A stretch of 64,000 bases of DNA from an uncultured Prevotella sp. (GTDB lineage Bacteria; Bacteroidota; Bacteroidia; Bacteroidales; Bacteroidaceae). Position 1 is the stretch's first letter; every line of letters starts with the position of its first letter. A program made the position numbers and the translations under genes. Below the pieces are notes generated by a model that was not told the origin of the DNA, ran no database searches, and was given only the letters and a program-made list of their open reading frames with translations. This document shows, one piece after another, positions 16,026-25,208 of the stretch. Where the stretch lies: the NCBI GenBank assembly GCA_905236755.1, contig CAJOCR010000010.1:93002-157001 (forward strand). Reading direction: 5' to 3'.

Positions 16026-17432
16026 ATGTTTAAAAAAGAAACATATATAACCCGTCGTAACGAGTTAAAAAAACTTGTTGGTGAGGGAATCATCATACTC
16101 TTTGGAAACAACGAATCACCAGCTAACGGACCATACAACGGCTATGATCCTTTCCGTCAGGACTCTACATTCCTATACTATTTCGGAATACAACGAGACG
16201 GTCTTGTGGGTGTTATCGACATTGACAACAACAAAGAAACACTCATTGGAAACGACATCGACATCGAAGACATAGTATGGTTTGGTTCTGTTGACAGCGT
16301 GAAATGCCTTGCAGAAAGTGTGGGCGTAGAAAACACAGCTCCAATGAAGCAGTTGCAGCTGGTATGCAACGATGCCCTACGCAACAAACGCAAGATTCAT
16401 TTCCTGCCACCTTACCGCTTCGACATCAAGCTGCAGATATTCGACCTCTTGGGCATTCACCCAAGTCAGCAGAAAGACTCAGCATCCATGCAGCTCATCA
16501 AGGCAGTAGTAAAGATGCGCTCAACAAAGAGCGAGGAAGAAATTGAAGAACTGGAGCGTGCATCTGTCATTGGATACAAAATGCACACTACAGCTATGCG
16601 CCTGACAAAACCAGGGCTCACCGAGAAATACATTGCTTCACAGGTAGAGAGCGTTGCCAAGAGTTTAGGTTCGATGGTTAGTTTCCCTACTATATTCACC
16701 CAGCATGGCGAGATAATGCACGGTGCACCATCATTAAACACACTGAAAGACGGCCGATTGGTTCTTTGTGATGCAGGTGGCGAGACAGTGAACAACTACT
16801 GCTCTGACCACACACGAACATACCCAGTAAACGGAAAGTTCACACAGCGCCAGCTCGACATATACAGCGTTGTAGAAGAATGTCACGATATGGTATTAGA
16901 CCTTGCTAAGCCAGGAGTAAAATATGCTGATGTACACTTCGCTGTATGCAAGAACATCTTTAACAGAATGAAAGAACTGGGACTTGCCAAAGGCGATACC
17001 GAAGAGGCTGTTCGCAACGGAGCACACGCTATGTTCCTGCCACACGGACTCGGCCACATGATGGGTATGGACGTTCACGATATGGAGAACCTTGACCAGA
17101 TAAACGTAGGTTTTGATGAAGAAACCCGTCCTAACCTCGAACAGTTTGGAACAAACTGCCTGAGAATGGGACGCCGTCTGGAAGAAGGATTTGTGGTTAC
17201 CGATGAACCAGGCATATACTTTATTCCTGCCCTTATCGACGAATGGAAAGCCAACAAGCATTGTGCCGACTTCCTGTGCTTCGACGAACTGGAGAAATAC
17301 AAGGATTTTGGTGGCATACGCATAGAAGACGACATACTCATAACCAAAGACGGTTGTCGCTTCATTGGCAAGGACAGAATACCATATCATCCAAAAGACA
17401 TAGAAGAGTTCATGCAGAGCTCACAACAATAA
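16026..17432 (+). CDS. pepP: Xaa-Pro aminopeptidase (aminopeptidase P family)
   Basis: 468 residues. An N-terminal creatinase-like domain (about 1-170, with SPANGPYNGYDPFRQDSTF) precedes the pita-bread M24 domain. The five metal ligands are visible: two Asp in LCDAGGETVNNYCSDHTRTY, His in PHGLGHMMGMDVHD, Glu in VTDEPGIYF and Glu in GGIRIEDDIL. It removes N-terminal residues from peptides with Pro in the second position; cytoplasmic. A C1 peptidase gene follows after 36 bases on the same strand, so the two may form a peptide-degrading unit. Confidence 0.93.
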   Translation: MFKKETYITRRNELKKLVGEGIIILFGNNESPANGPYNGYDPFRQDSTFLYYFGIQRDGLVGVIDIDNNKETLIGNDIDIEDIVWFGSVDSVKCLAESVGVENTAPMKQLQLVCNDALRNKRKIHFLPPYRFDIKLQIFDLLGIHPSQQKDSASMQLIKAVVKMRSTKSEEEIEELERASVIGYKMHTTAMRLTKPGLTEKYIASQVESVAKSLGSMVSFPTIFTQHGEIMHGAPSLNTLKDGRLVLCDAGGETVNNYCSDHTRTYPVNGKFTQRQLDIYSVVEECHDMVLDLAKPGVKYADVHFAVCKNIFNRMKELGLAKGDTEEAVRNGAHAMFLPHGLGHMMGMDVHDMENLDQINVGFDEETRPNLEQFGTNCLRMGRRLEEGFVVTDEPGIYFIPALIDEWKANKHCADFLCFDELEKYKDFGGIRIEDDILITKDGCRFIGKDRIPYHPKDIEEFMQSSQQ

Positions 17433-17468
17433 TACGAGAAAGAATCACATAATTAAATAAATAGAGAA

Positions 17469-18677
17469 ATGAGAAAACTTTTAGTAGCAGCACTTCTTGC
17501 TTTTGTGGCAACAGGTGTAAATGCACAAGACAAGAATGCTGAGAAAAAGGCAAACCCAAACAAGCCTGTTTTCACAGTTGTAAAGGAAAACCCTATTACA
17601 AGTATTAAAAACCAGAGTCGTAGTGGTACCTGCTGGGACTACTCTACCCTTAGTTTCTTTGAGTGTGAAATTCTAAAGGCAACAGGCAAAACCTATGATC
17701 TTTGCGAAAGCTTTGTAGCCAACAAGACATATATGGATCGTGCTATTCAGGTTGTACGCCTGCACGGCGATTGCCAGTTTGCACAGGGTGGTAGCGCTTA
17801 CGACCCATTGTACGTATTGCAGAACTACGGTATCTGCCCTGAGGATGCAATGCCATTCCCAGGCAGTCTTTACGGTGACTCATTAAACAACTTCAACGAG
17901 TTCTTCGAGATTATGACTCCTTACGTTACAACAATAGCACGCAGCAACGCTAAGAAGATTTCTAACCAGTGGAAGGTGGGACTTCAGGGCATTCTCGATG
18001 CATACCTCGGCAAGTGCCCAGAGAAGTTCACATACCAGGGCAAGCAGTACACTCCAAAGTCATTTGCAGCAAGCTTAGGTTTGAACTTCGATGACTATGT
18101 AAGCTTCACCAGCTACACACACCATCCATTCTGGCAGGGTTTTGCTGTAGAAGTACAAGACAACTGGCGCAACCCACTTTCATGGAACGTGCCAATCGAA
18201 TATCTCGAGAAGATTATCGACAACGCCATCATGAACGGCTACACAGTAGCTTGGGGTGGCGACGTATCTGAAGACGGCTTCACACGTTCAGGTCTTGCTT
18301 ACGCATACGACACAAAGAAAGTTCCATCACTCGCAGGTAGCGATATGGCTCATTGGTTGAAGCTCACTAAGACAGAGAAGAAGAACATGATCGACTCACT
18401 TGGTTGCAGAGCACCAGAGATTGTTCCTACACAGAAGCTTCGCCAGGAGCGTTACGACAACTGGGAGCTCACCGACGACCACGGTATGCTTATCTACGGT
18501 ATTGCAAAAGACCAGTACGGTAAGGAATACTACATGGTTAAGAACTCATGGGGCGAGACAGGCGACTACAAGGGTATTTGGTACATGACCAAAAACTTCA
18601 TCGTTGCTAACACAATGGACTTCATGGTTAACAAGAATGCTCTTCCAAAAGATGTACGCAAGAAACTGAAACTGTAA
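17469..18677 (+). CDS. Secreted C1 cysteine peptidase, bleomycin hydrolase/PepC-like
   Basis: 402 residues with a signal peptide (MRKLLVAALLAFVATGVNAQ), so it is exported, unlike cytoplasmic PepC. The papain-type catalytic set is present: Gln and Cys in IKNQSRSGTCWDYSTLSFFE (C55), His in DDHGMLIYGIAKD and Asn in YMVKNSWGE. The spacing and long insertions match the C1B (bleomycin hydrolase, aminopeptidase C) branch. It probably trims peptides in the periplasm or at the surface. It follows pepP by 36 bases and ends at a strong terminator. Confidence 0.9.
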   Translation: MRKLLVAALLAFVATGVNAQDKNAEKKANPNKPVFTVVKENPITSIKNQSRSGTCWDYSTLSFFECEILKATGKTYDLCESFVANKTYMDRAIQVVRLHGDCQFAQGGSAYDPLYVLQNYGICPEDAMPFPGSLYGDSLNNFNEFFEIMTPYVTTIARSNAKKISNQWKVGLQGILDAYLGKCPEKFTYQGKQYTPKSFAASLGLNFDDYVSFTSYTHHPFWQGFAVEVQDNWRNPLSWNVPIEYLEKIIDNAIMNGYTVAWGGDVSEDGFTRSGLAYAYDTKKVPSLAGSDMAHWLKLTKTEKKNMIDSLGCRAPEIVPTQKLRQERYDNWELTDDHGMLIYGIAKDQYGKEYYMVKNSWGETGDYKGIWYMTKNFIVANTMDFMVNKNALPKDVRKKLKL

Positions 18678-18710
18678 GCTACACAGAACATTAAAACATA
18701 TAAAATAATA

Positions 18711-18749
18711 GCAGATAGTGATTTTTTTTTCGCTATCTGCTTTTTTTTT
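18711..18749 (+). terminator. Rho-independent terminator after the C1 peptidase gene
   Basis: GCAGATAG (18711-18718) and CTATCTGC (18733-18740) with a T-rich loop, then nine Ts. Confidence 0.9.
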
Positions 18750-18761
18750 GTTTTTATTTTG

Positions 18762-18769
18762 TAACTTTG
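18762..18769 (+). promoter_or_regulatory. Promoter -7 element for recJ
   Basis: TAACTTTG just after the terminator, about 88 bases before the recJ ATG. No good -33 match at the right distance. Confidence 0.55.
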
Positions 18770-18780
18770 AACTCGGATAA

Positions 18781-18843
18781 ATGTTTAATAGCATGAAATA
18801 TCCACATACCGCTCAACCCAGCGGACCTACCACAGAAGAATAA
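18781..18843 (+). CDS. Possible 20-residue leader ORF before recJ
   Basis: ATG at 18781, twelve bases after the -7 box, opens a 20-codon frame (MFNSMKYPHTAQPSGPTTEE) ending in TAA 13 bases before the recJ start. The position at the very 5' end of the mRNA is suggestive, but no ribosome site or known family supports it. It could be chance. Confidence 0.25.
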   Translation: MFNSMKYPHTAQPSGPTTEE

Positions 18844-18856
18844 AAAAAAGACATAA

Positions 18857-20581
18857 ATGCATTTTAAATGGAATTACGAACCTCCTACATCGAAAGAGAT
18901 AGCGGAAGCTAAGGAACTGGGCGACAAACTCAGTATAAGTCCTATTCTGGCTCAACTTCTCATAAAAAGAGGTATTTCCACAGAATCAGGTGCAAAGCGC
19001 TTCTTTCGTCCGCAGTTAGCCGATCTCATTAATCCATTCCTAATGAAGGACATGGATATTGCTGTAGATCGTCTAAACGATGCTATGGGAAGAAAAGAGC
19101 GTATACTGGTATATGGAGACTACGATGTAGATGGGTGTACAGCCGTGGCACTGGTATTTAAGTTTCTACAGCAGTTCTACTCCAATATCGACTACTACAT
19201 TCCCGACCGCTACGAAGAAGGTTACGGAGTTAGCAAGAAAGGTATTGACTACGCCAAAGAAACAGGTGTAAAGCTCATCATAATACTCGATTGCGGCATC
19301 AAGGCAATAGAAGAAATTGCATATGCAAAGAGTCTCGGTATCGACTTTATCATATGCGACCATCACGTTCCAGACGAAGTGATGCCAGAAGCTGTTGCCA
19401 TTCTTAATCCAAAGAGAGAAGACGACTCATTCCCCTTCAAGCATTTATGTGGATGTGGAGTTGGATTTAAGTTCATGCAAGCATGGGCAAAAAACAATGG
19501 TATTCCTTTTGCCAATCTTATCCCCCTACTCGACTTTTGCGCTGTGGCCATTGCTGCCGATATTGTACCAGTTGTTGACGAGAACCGCATTCTCGCCTTC
19601 CACGGATTAAAACAGCTGAACCAAAACCCAAGCACTGGTCTGAAGGCAATCATTGATGTATGCGGACTTAACGGCAGAGATATTGCCATGAGCGATATCA
19701 TATTCAAGATTGGTCCACGTATCAATGCCTCTGGCCGTATTGAGAACGGAAAAGAGAGCGTTGACTTGCTTGTTGAGAAAGACTATAGCACAGCCTTGAA
19801 AATGTCGAAGCATATCGACGAATACAACGAGCAACGCAAAGACATCGACAAGCAGATGACAGAAGAGGCCAACCAGATTGTGTCAAAGCTGGAAAGTCAG
19901 AAACACCATTCTTCCATTGTTCTATATGATGAGAACTGGAAGAAAGGCGTTATTGGTATTGTAGCATCACGATTGACAGAAATTTATTTCCGTCCTACTA
20001 TCGTTCTTACACGCGATGGCGATTTGGCAACAGGAAGTGCCCGAAGCATAACAGGCTTCGACATCTATGCTGCTATAAAATCATGTAGAGACCTGCTGCT
20101 GAACTTTGGCGGACACACCTATGCTGCAGGACTTACACTTAAATGGGATTCAATTCCTGAGTTCCGCAGTCGTTTCCAGAAATATGTGGAAGAACATATT
20201 CAGCCTGAGTTAACAGAGGCAATGCTTGACATTGATGCACAGATAGACTTCAAAGACATTACCAAGCGCTTGCATAATGATCTTAAACGCTTTGCGCCAT
20301 TTGGTCCTTGTAACCCCAAACCAGTTTTCTGCACCAAGAACGTATATGACTATGGTACAAGTAAGGTTGTAGGACGCGAACAAGAACATATCAAACTTGA
20401 ACTTGTTGATTCAAATTCAAGCGACGTGGTAAACGGCATTGCCTTCGGACAGAGTGCTTCGGCAAGATACATAAAGAGCAAACGCGCCTTTGATATTGCC
20501 TACACCATTGAGGACAATATTTTTAAACGCAATCAAGTGCAATTACAGATAGAAGATATACGACCAGAAGACGAGAAATAA
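18857..20581 (+). CDS. recJ: Single-stranded-DNA-specific exonuclease RecJ
   Basis: 574 residues, normal length. Motifs of the DHH phosphoesterase core: YGDYDVDGCTA (residues 86-96), LDCGIKA (144-150) and ICDHHVPDE (DHH at 168-170). The DHHA1 part follows with RINASGRIENGKES and GGHTYAAGL, then the OB-like C-terminus. RecJ degrades single-stranded DNA 5' to 3' in RecF-pathway recombination and repair. recQ starts 27 bases downstream on the same strand; RecQ helicase and RecJ act together at gaps and stalled forks, so the pair forms a functional operon. Confidence 0.97.
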   Translation: MHFKWNYEPPTSKEIAEAKELGDKLSISPILAQLLIKRGISTESGAKRFFRPQLADLINPFLMKDMDIAVDRLNDAMGRKERILVYGDYDVDGCTAVALVFKFLQQFYSNIDYYIPDRYEEGYGVSKKGIDYAKETGVKLIIILDCGIKAIEEIAYAKSLGIDFIICDHHVPDEVMPEAVAILNPKREDDSFPFKHLCGCGVGFKFMQAWAKNNGIPFANLIPLLDFCAVAIAADIVPVVDENRILAFHGLKQLNQNPSTGLKAIIDVCGLNGRDIAMSDIIFKIGPRINASGRIENGKESVDLLVEKDYSTALKMSKHIDEYNEQRKDIDKQMTEEANQIVSKLESQKHHSSIVLYDENWKKGVIGIVASRLTEIYFRPTIVLTRDGDLATGSARSITGFDIYAAIKSCRDLLLNFGGHTYAAGLTLKWDSIPEFRSRFQKYVEEHIQPELTEAMLDIDAQIDFKDITKRLHNDLKRFAPFGPCNPKPVFCTKNVYDYGTSKVVGREQEHIKLELVDSNSSDVVNGIAFGQSASARYIKSKRAFDIAYTIEDNIFKRNQVQLQIEDIRPEDEK

Positions 20582-20608
20582 CATATTGTTTTGACTATCA
20601 GCAGATAG

Positions 20609-22516
20609 ATGGAAGAATATAAAAGCATACTTCAAAAATATTGGGGGTATCCTGACTTTCGTGGCATTCAAAAAGAAATTATAGAATCCATTGGCAAAGG
20701 TCAGGATACTCTTGGTTTAATGCCTACTGGTGGTGGAAAAAGTATCACCTTCCAAGTACCAGCATTAGCATTAGAAGGAGTTTGTATTGTTATTACTCCA
20801 CTTATAGCCCTGATGAAAGATCAGGTTGATCACCTGAGAGAACGACACATCAGCGCCGACGCAATATATTCAGGTATGACAAGAACTGAGATTATAAAGG
20901 TTCTTGAAAATGCTATCTTTGGTGGTGTGAAGATTCTGTATGTTTCGCCCGAACGTCTTTCTTCAGACCTCTTTCTACAAAAACTGTCACGAATAAAAGT
21001 TAGCTTCATAACCATAGACGAAGCTCACTGTATAAGTCAATGGGGATACGACTTCCGTCCATCGTATCTGGAAATAGCAAATATAAGAAAGATAAAGCCA
21101 GAGTGCCCTATCCTTGCACTTACAGCAACAGCTACACCAAAGGTTGTTGACGACATTCAAGAAAAACTGGAATTCAAGAAAAAGAATGTCTTCAAGATGA
21201 GCTTTGAGCGCAAGAACCTTGCCTATGTAGTGAGATTTGCAAAAGACAAGGATTCTGAACTCATACATATCTTAAACTCTGTAGAAGGATGCTCTATTGT
21301 GTACGTGCGAAGCAGAAAACGTGCAAAGGATATTGCTCTGTTGCTGCAATCAAACAATATCAACGCAACATTCTACCATGCCGGATTAGACCACTACACA
21401 AAGAACATTCGACAAAAAGCATGGCAAAACGATGAACAAAGAGTAATGGTTGCCACAAATGCCTTTGGTATGGGCATTGACAAACCACAGGTAAGAACTG
21501 TTGTACACTATGATTGTCCAGATTCTTTGGAAGCCTACTTCCAGGAAGCAGGAAGAGCAGGACGCGACGGCAAGAAAGCTTATGCCGTCATGCTATACAA
21601 TAACAACGACGAGCATAAACTAATAAAAAGAATTGCTGATAACTTCCCACCAAAGGAATATATAAAAGAAGTGTATGACCATCTTGCATATTTCTTCCAA
21701 ATAGGATACGCAAGCGGTTTGGGGCATACCTTCACGTTTGATATAGGTAAGTTCTGCACTGCATTTCATCATTTCCCAATACAGGTAGATGCAGCACTTC
21801 ATATCCTCGACAGAGCTGGATACATTCACTACGAAATGGATCCAGACGGCAAGGCGCGCCTGCATTTTCTGTTAGGACGAAACGATTTATATAAGCTTCA
21901 GGAACTAAATGGCATAGAGGAAAGTGTTTTAGAGGTGTTGTTGCGCACTTACACAGGACTCTTTGCCGACTACGTATTTATTGACGAAACATACATAGCA
22001 GAGAAGGCAGGTGTCAGCAAACAACAAGTGTATAACACTCTTAAAAGTTTCTCACAAAGAAAGATCGTACACTTCATTCCGCAAACAAAAACACCGTATA
22101 TCACATACAGACGCAATAGAATAGACGGCAAAGACATTGCGCTTACTAAAGAGATTTACGAAGAACGAATGAAAGAGTTCGAAAGACGCATTAAAACAGT
22201 TATAATTTATGCAAACAACAATAGTGTTTGCAGGTCGCGTCAGCTACTCTACTATTTCGGTGAAGAGAAAACAAAAAACTGCGGTCATTGCGATGTATGC
22301 CTGGAACATCAGACAAACCAAGATTCAAAGAGCAGAATAGATTCGGCAAAAGAAACTATTCTCGCATTTCTTGCCGACAAGAAGAAACACCATATCACAG
22401 AATTAAAATCGCTGCAAATTCCAGAAAGAAAGCTTGAAACAACATTGCACCAACTTATCAACGAAGAAATTATTCAAATGGATGGTTCAAACATTTTTTT
22501 GATGGACAAAAAATAA
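20609..22516 (+). CDS. recQ: ATP-dependent DNA helicase RecQ
   Basis: 635 residues. Walker A PTGGGKS (39-45), the DEAH box in TIDEAHCISQWGYDFRPSY, motif VI QEAGRAGRDGK, and the RecQ zinc site CRSRQLLYYFGEE with CGHCDVC. A winged-helix RQC region follows. The C-terminal 60 residues look like a further winged helix rather than a clear HRDC domain. It unwinds DNA 3' to 5' and is cotranscribed with recJ (27-base gap). Confidence 0.96.
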   Translation: MEEYKSILQKYWGYPDFRGIQKEIIESIGKGQDTLGLMPTGGGKSITFQVPALALEGVCIVITPLIALMKDQVDHLRERHISADAIYSGMTRTEIIKVLENAIFGGVKILYVSPERLSSDLFLQKLSRIKVSFITIDEAHCISQWGYDFRPSYLEIANIRKIKPECPILALTATATPKVVDDIQEKLEFKKKNVFKMSFERKNLAYVVRFAKDKDSELIHILNSVEGCSIVYVRSRKRAKDIALLLQSNNINATFYHAGLDHYTKNIRQKAWQNDEQRVMVATNAFGMGIDKPQVRTVVHYDCPDSLEAYFQEAGRAGRDGKKAYAVMLYNNNDEHKLIKRIADNFPPKEYIKEVYDHLAYFFQIGYASGLGHTFTFDIGKFCTAFHHFPIQVDAALHILDRAGYIHYEMDPDGKARLHFLLGRNDLYKLQELNGIEESVLEVLLRTYTGLFADYVFIDETYIAEKAGVSKQQVYNTLKSFSQRKIVHFIPQTKTPYITYRRNRIDGKDIALTKEIYEERMKEFERRIKTVIIYANNNSVCRSRQLLYYFGEEKTKNCGHCDVCLEHQTNQDSKSRIDSAKETILAFLADKKKHHITELKSLQIPERKLETTLHQLINEEIIQMDGSNIFLMDKK

Positions 22517-22586
22517 TTCAACATTGAATAATTTATAATCGCACGAAGTGCGACTGATTACACATTATACATTACACATTCCACAT

Positions 22587-22621
22587 AAAAAAGGGGCACT
22601 TACCCACACGGCAAATACCCC
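22587..22621 (-). terminator. Rho-independent terminator after ilvC
   Basis: On the minus strand GGGGTATTTGCC and GGGTAAGTGCCCC pair over about 12 bp (three G-U), followed by TTTTTT. It ends the ilv operon. A small TCGCAC/GTGCGA hairpin at 22540-22554 lies on the recQ side. Confidence 0.8.
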
Positions 22622-22647
22622 TCACAACATTATGTACGAGAAAAAAA

Positions 22648-23691
22648 TTAGTTATTCTCAGGACGAAGCTGACGAACTGTCTCGGCTGCACGCCACATCT
22701 CCATGTCATGCATTTCCTGAAGTTCTTGATTCAACTTCTCACGATAATCAGGCTGAGAATTCTTGTCAATAGAAATCTGAGCCTCGTTACCTGTTGCAAC
22801 ACTCATATACAACCACTCCATAACAGGCTTGATGGCAGACTTAAAGCGAGGACGCCAATCGAGAGCACCACGCTGAGCTGTTGTTGAACAGTTAGCATAC
22901 ATCCAGTCCATACCCTTTTCTGCGAACAATGGGCCAAGGCTCTGAGTAAGCTCTTCAACTGTTTCGTTGAAAGCCTCAGAAGGTGAATGACCGTGTTCAC
23001 GAAGAACCTCATACTGAGCCTCGAGCAATCCCTCAATAGCGCCCATCAAAGAACCACGCTCACCAGTAAGGTCTGAAGTAGCCTCACGCTGGAAAGTTGT
23101 CTTGAACAGATAACCAGCACCAATACCAATACCAAAGGCAATAGTCTTCTCCTCAGCCTTACCAGATGCATCCTGATAAACAGCATAAGAGCAGTTCAAA
23201 CCACGACCCTCAAGGAACATTGTACGAAGAGAAGTACCAGAACCCTTTGGAGCAACCATTATGACATCAATATCCTTTGGTGGAACAACACCTGTACGAT
23301 CCTGCCAGTTAATAGCGAAACCGTGTGAATAATATAGAGACTTACCTGGAGTAAGATATTTCTTTATCTTTGGCCATGCAGCAATCTGACCTGCATCAGA
23401 AAGCAACATACAAATAATAGTACCCTTTTCAGCTGCTTCCTCTATAGAGAACAGTGTCTTACCAGGAACCCAACCGTCAGCTACTGCCTTATCGTAAGTT
23501 TTTCCCTCACGCTGACCAACGATAACATTAAATCCATTATCACGAAGGTTACCAGCCTGACCTGGACCCTGAATACCATAACCAATAACTGCAATAGTTT
23601 CATTCTTAAGAACTTCACGTGCTTTCTCCAATGAGAACTCTTTACTTGTGACTACTGTTTCAGTAACGCCACCGAAATTCATTTCTGCCAT
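22648..23691 (-). CDS. ilvC: Ketol-acid reductoisomerase
   Basis: 347 residues, class I length. It isomerises and reduces acetolactate or acetohydroxybutyrate in valine and isoleucine synthesis, using NAD(P)H. N-terminal Rossmann motif VIGYGIQGPGQAGNLRDNG; the C-terminal knotted domain has the metal-binding SDLTGERGSLMGAIEGLLEA and ETVEELTQ. The last gene of the ilv cluster, it also has its own promoter (minus TATCTTTG at 23776-23783) and a leader with a GCAATCT/AGATTGC stem-loop about 40 bases before the ATG, so its expression can be set apart from the upstream genes. Confidence 0.97.
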   Translation of the reverse strand: MAEMNFGGVTETVVTSKEFSLEKAREVLKNETIAVIGYGIQGPGQAGNLRDNGFNVIVGQREGKTYDKAVADGWVPGKTLFSIEEAAEKGTIICMLLSDAGQIAAWPKIKKYLTPGKSLYYSHGFAINWQDRTGVVPPKDIDVIMVAPKGSGTSLRTMFLEGRGLNCSYAVYQDASGKAEEKTIAFGIGIGAGYLFKTTFQREATSDLTGERGSLMGAIEGLLEAQYEVLREHGHSPSEAFNETVEELTQSLGPLFAEKGMDWMYANCSTTAQRGALDWRPRFKSAIKPVMEWLYMSVATGNEAQISIDKNSQPDYREKLNQELQEMHDMEMWRAAETVRQLRPENN

Positions 23692-23775
23692 AATACTTAT
23701 GTTTTTTAAGCAATCTAAATCAGATTGCGGTTATCTATTTTTTTAGTTTCTTTTTTATCTTCTCTTTGTTGACTG

Positions 23776-23783
23776 CAAAGATA
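23776..23783 (-). promoter_or_regulatory. Internal promoter -7 element for ilvC
   Basis: Minus-strand TATCTTTG in the 123-base gap between the thioesterase gene and ilvC; leader of about 80 bases with a 7-bp stem-loop at 23711-23729. Confidence 0.7.
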
Positions 23784-23814
23784 TAAAATTATAACGAAAC
23801 AACCAAAAAATCTT

Positions 23815-24615
23815 TCAATCTTTTACAAAATTAACCATACATCTTACTACTTCTACTTCTTCAGGGGTTTCGTGTGACGTTTTGGTTATTCGTATTTGAC
23901 ATACTTTTTCTGTATTATTGGAGTCGTTTTCTGATGATATATCTTCTTGATAGAAATTAAGCACATCGCCCTGGTGACTCTCTGCAACATAAGCTATATC
24001 AAGTCGCTTCAATCTGTATTGCTTATACCATTCCAAAGAAAAGAGGTCGAGAACATGCTCTATATACTTGACACTATTAATATGTCCATTTACATCTACA
24101 TCATTATAATATGTATTAATAGAACGAACAAGTTTAGCGTTTTCTCCCATCTTCACACGTGAAGAGCGAGCTATAGGGCACTCTTTCTCTGTTTCTACAT
24201 ATTTAAGTATCAACCCGTCATGAATAGCAAGTATGTCGGTAGGCTGTCGGGTATCAGTATCTATCATTGCCCAGATACTTTTACCATAACCATACTGATG
24301 ACCATCTTCACCAACAACAGAGAAATTTCTGCTGGTAAAGAACTTCATTGCACTTTCAACCCATGTTTCTACAAAGAATTTGTCATACGACTTAGGCATT
24401 TCATTCATCTCAATAGCAAGACGACTAAGTACCCATGTCTTATGTATTGGGTTCAGGTAATTCATTCCATACCCACGGTCGTTGCTATGGAAATCAGCTG
24501 CATTCAACATGTGGTTTCCTAAATGTCCCATAAACAGACGCTTAGAAAAATCACAATGAAAAGGTTCAGCTAAAAATTCATAACGTCCAACCTTTGATAA
24601 TAATTGTTCACTCAT
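23815..24615 (-). CDS. Acyl-ACP thioesterase (FatA/FatB-like)
   Basis: 266 residues with two hot-dog domains. The second carries the catalytic Asn/His motif in DVNGHINSVKYIEHVLD (about residues 175-192), and the first has the family pattern around HKTWVLSRLAIEMNEMP. The enzyme releases free fatty acids from acyl carrier protein. It lies between ilvN and ilvC in the branched-chain amino acid operon. In Bacteroidales, branched fatty acids are built from branched 2-oxo acids made by this pathway, which may explain the link; that is inference. Confidence 0.88.
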   Translation of the reverse strand: MSEQLLSKVGRYEFLAEPFHCDFSKRLFMGHLGNHMLNAADFHSNDRGYGMNYLNPIHKTWVLSRLAIEMNEMPKSYDKFFVETWVESAMKFFTSRNFSVVGEDGHQYGYGKSIWAMIDTDTRQPTDILAIHDGLILKYVETEKECPIARSSRVKMGENAKLVRSINTYYNDVDVNGHINSVKYIEHVLDLFSLEWYKQYRLKRLDIAYVAESHQGDVLNFYQEDISSENDSNNTEKVCQIRITKTSHETPEEVEVVRCMVNFVKD

Positions 24616-24638
24616 TTTTTCTCGTACTTTTAATTATT

Positions 24639-25172
24639 CTATTTCTCTTGTTCGTCGAGGAACTCACTAATTGCTTCCTCGAAACTTCTGGTTACTGCTA
24701 TTCGACCACTTCGAGTGTATTGCAGCAAGCAGTTATATTCATTAAGCTGCTTAAACAAATCAGCTATATCTTCAGTCAAACCTGCCAAGAGAACAGTACT
24801 ATATGTTGGGTTTACCTCCATCATACGAGCGTCGTGCTTTCTGATAGAACGACTGATTTCTGGATTATCCAACAATACAGGGGTAGATATTTTAAAGAGG
24901 GCAACCTCATGAATAAAAAGCTCATCATCAGTATAATAATTTGCTTTTACTACATCTATCTTCTTCTCTATAGCCTTAGTAATCTTTATTACCTGTTCTT
25001 CATTACTGAAACAGGTGATAGTGTATTTATGAATATTGGCAATGCTACTTGCCGAAACATTCAAACTCTCAATATTCACCTGACGGCGTGTGAATACAGC
25101 AGTTATCTGATTAAGGATACCTGCAATATTCTCAGAGTAAACGAGCAATGTATATAATTTCTTTTCTTCCAT
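24639..25172 (-). CDS. ilvN: Acetolactate synthase small (regulatory) subunit
   Basis: 177 residues. The N-terminal ACT domain (LYTLLVYSENIAGILNQITAVF) is the valine-binding feedback module and is followed by the C-terminal half typical of IlvN/IlvH. It partners the IlvB catalytic subunit encoded 36 bases upstream and controls it through valine. The small gap and same strand support an operon. Confidence 0.92.
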   Translation of the reverse strand: MEEKKLYTLLVYSENIAGILNQITAVFTRRQVNIESLNVSASSIANIHKYTITCFSNEEQVIKITKAIEKKIDVVKANYYTDDELFIHEVALFKISTPVLLDNPEISRSIRKHDARMMEVNPTYSTVLLAGLTEDIADLFKQLNEYNCLLQYTRSGRIAVTRSFEEAISEFLDEQEK

Positions 25173-25208
25173 TTTTTACCAATCTTGCTTATTCAACAAT
25201 CACAGGAA

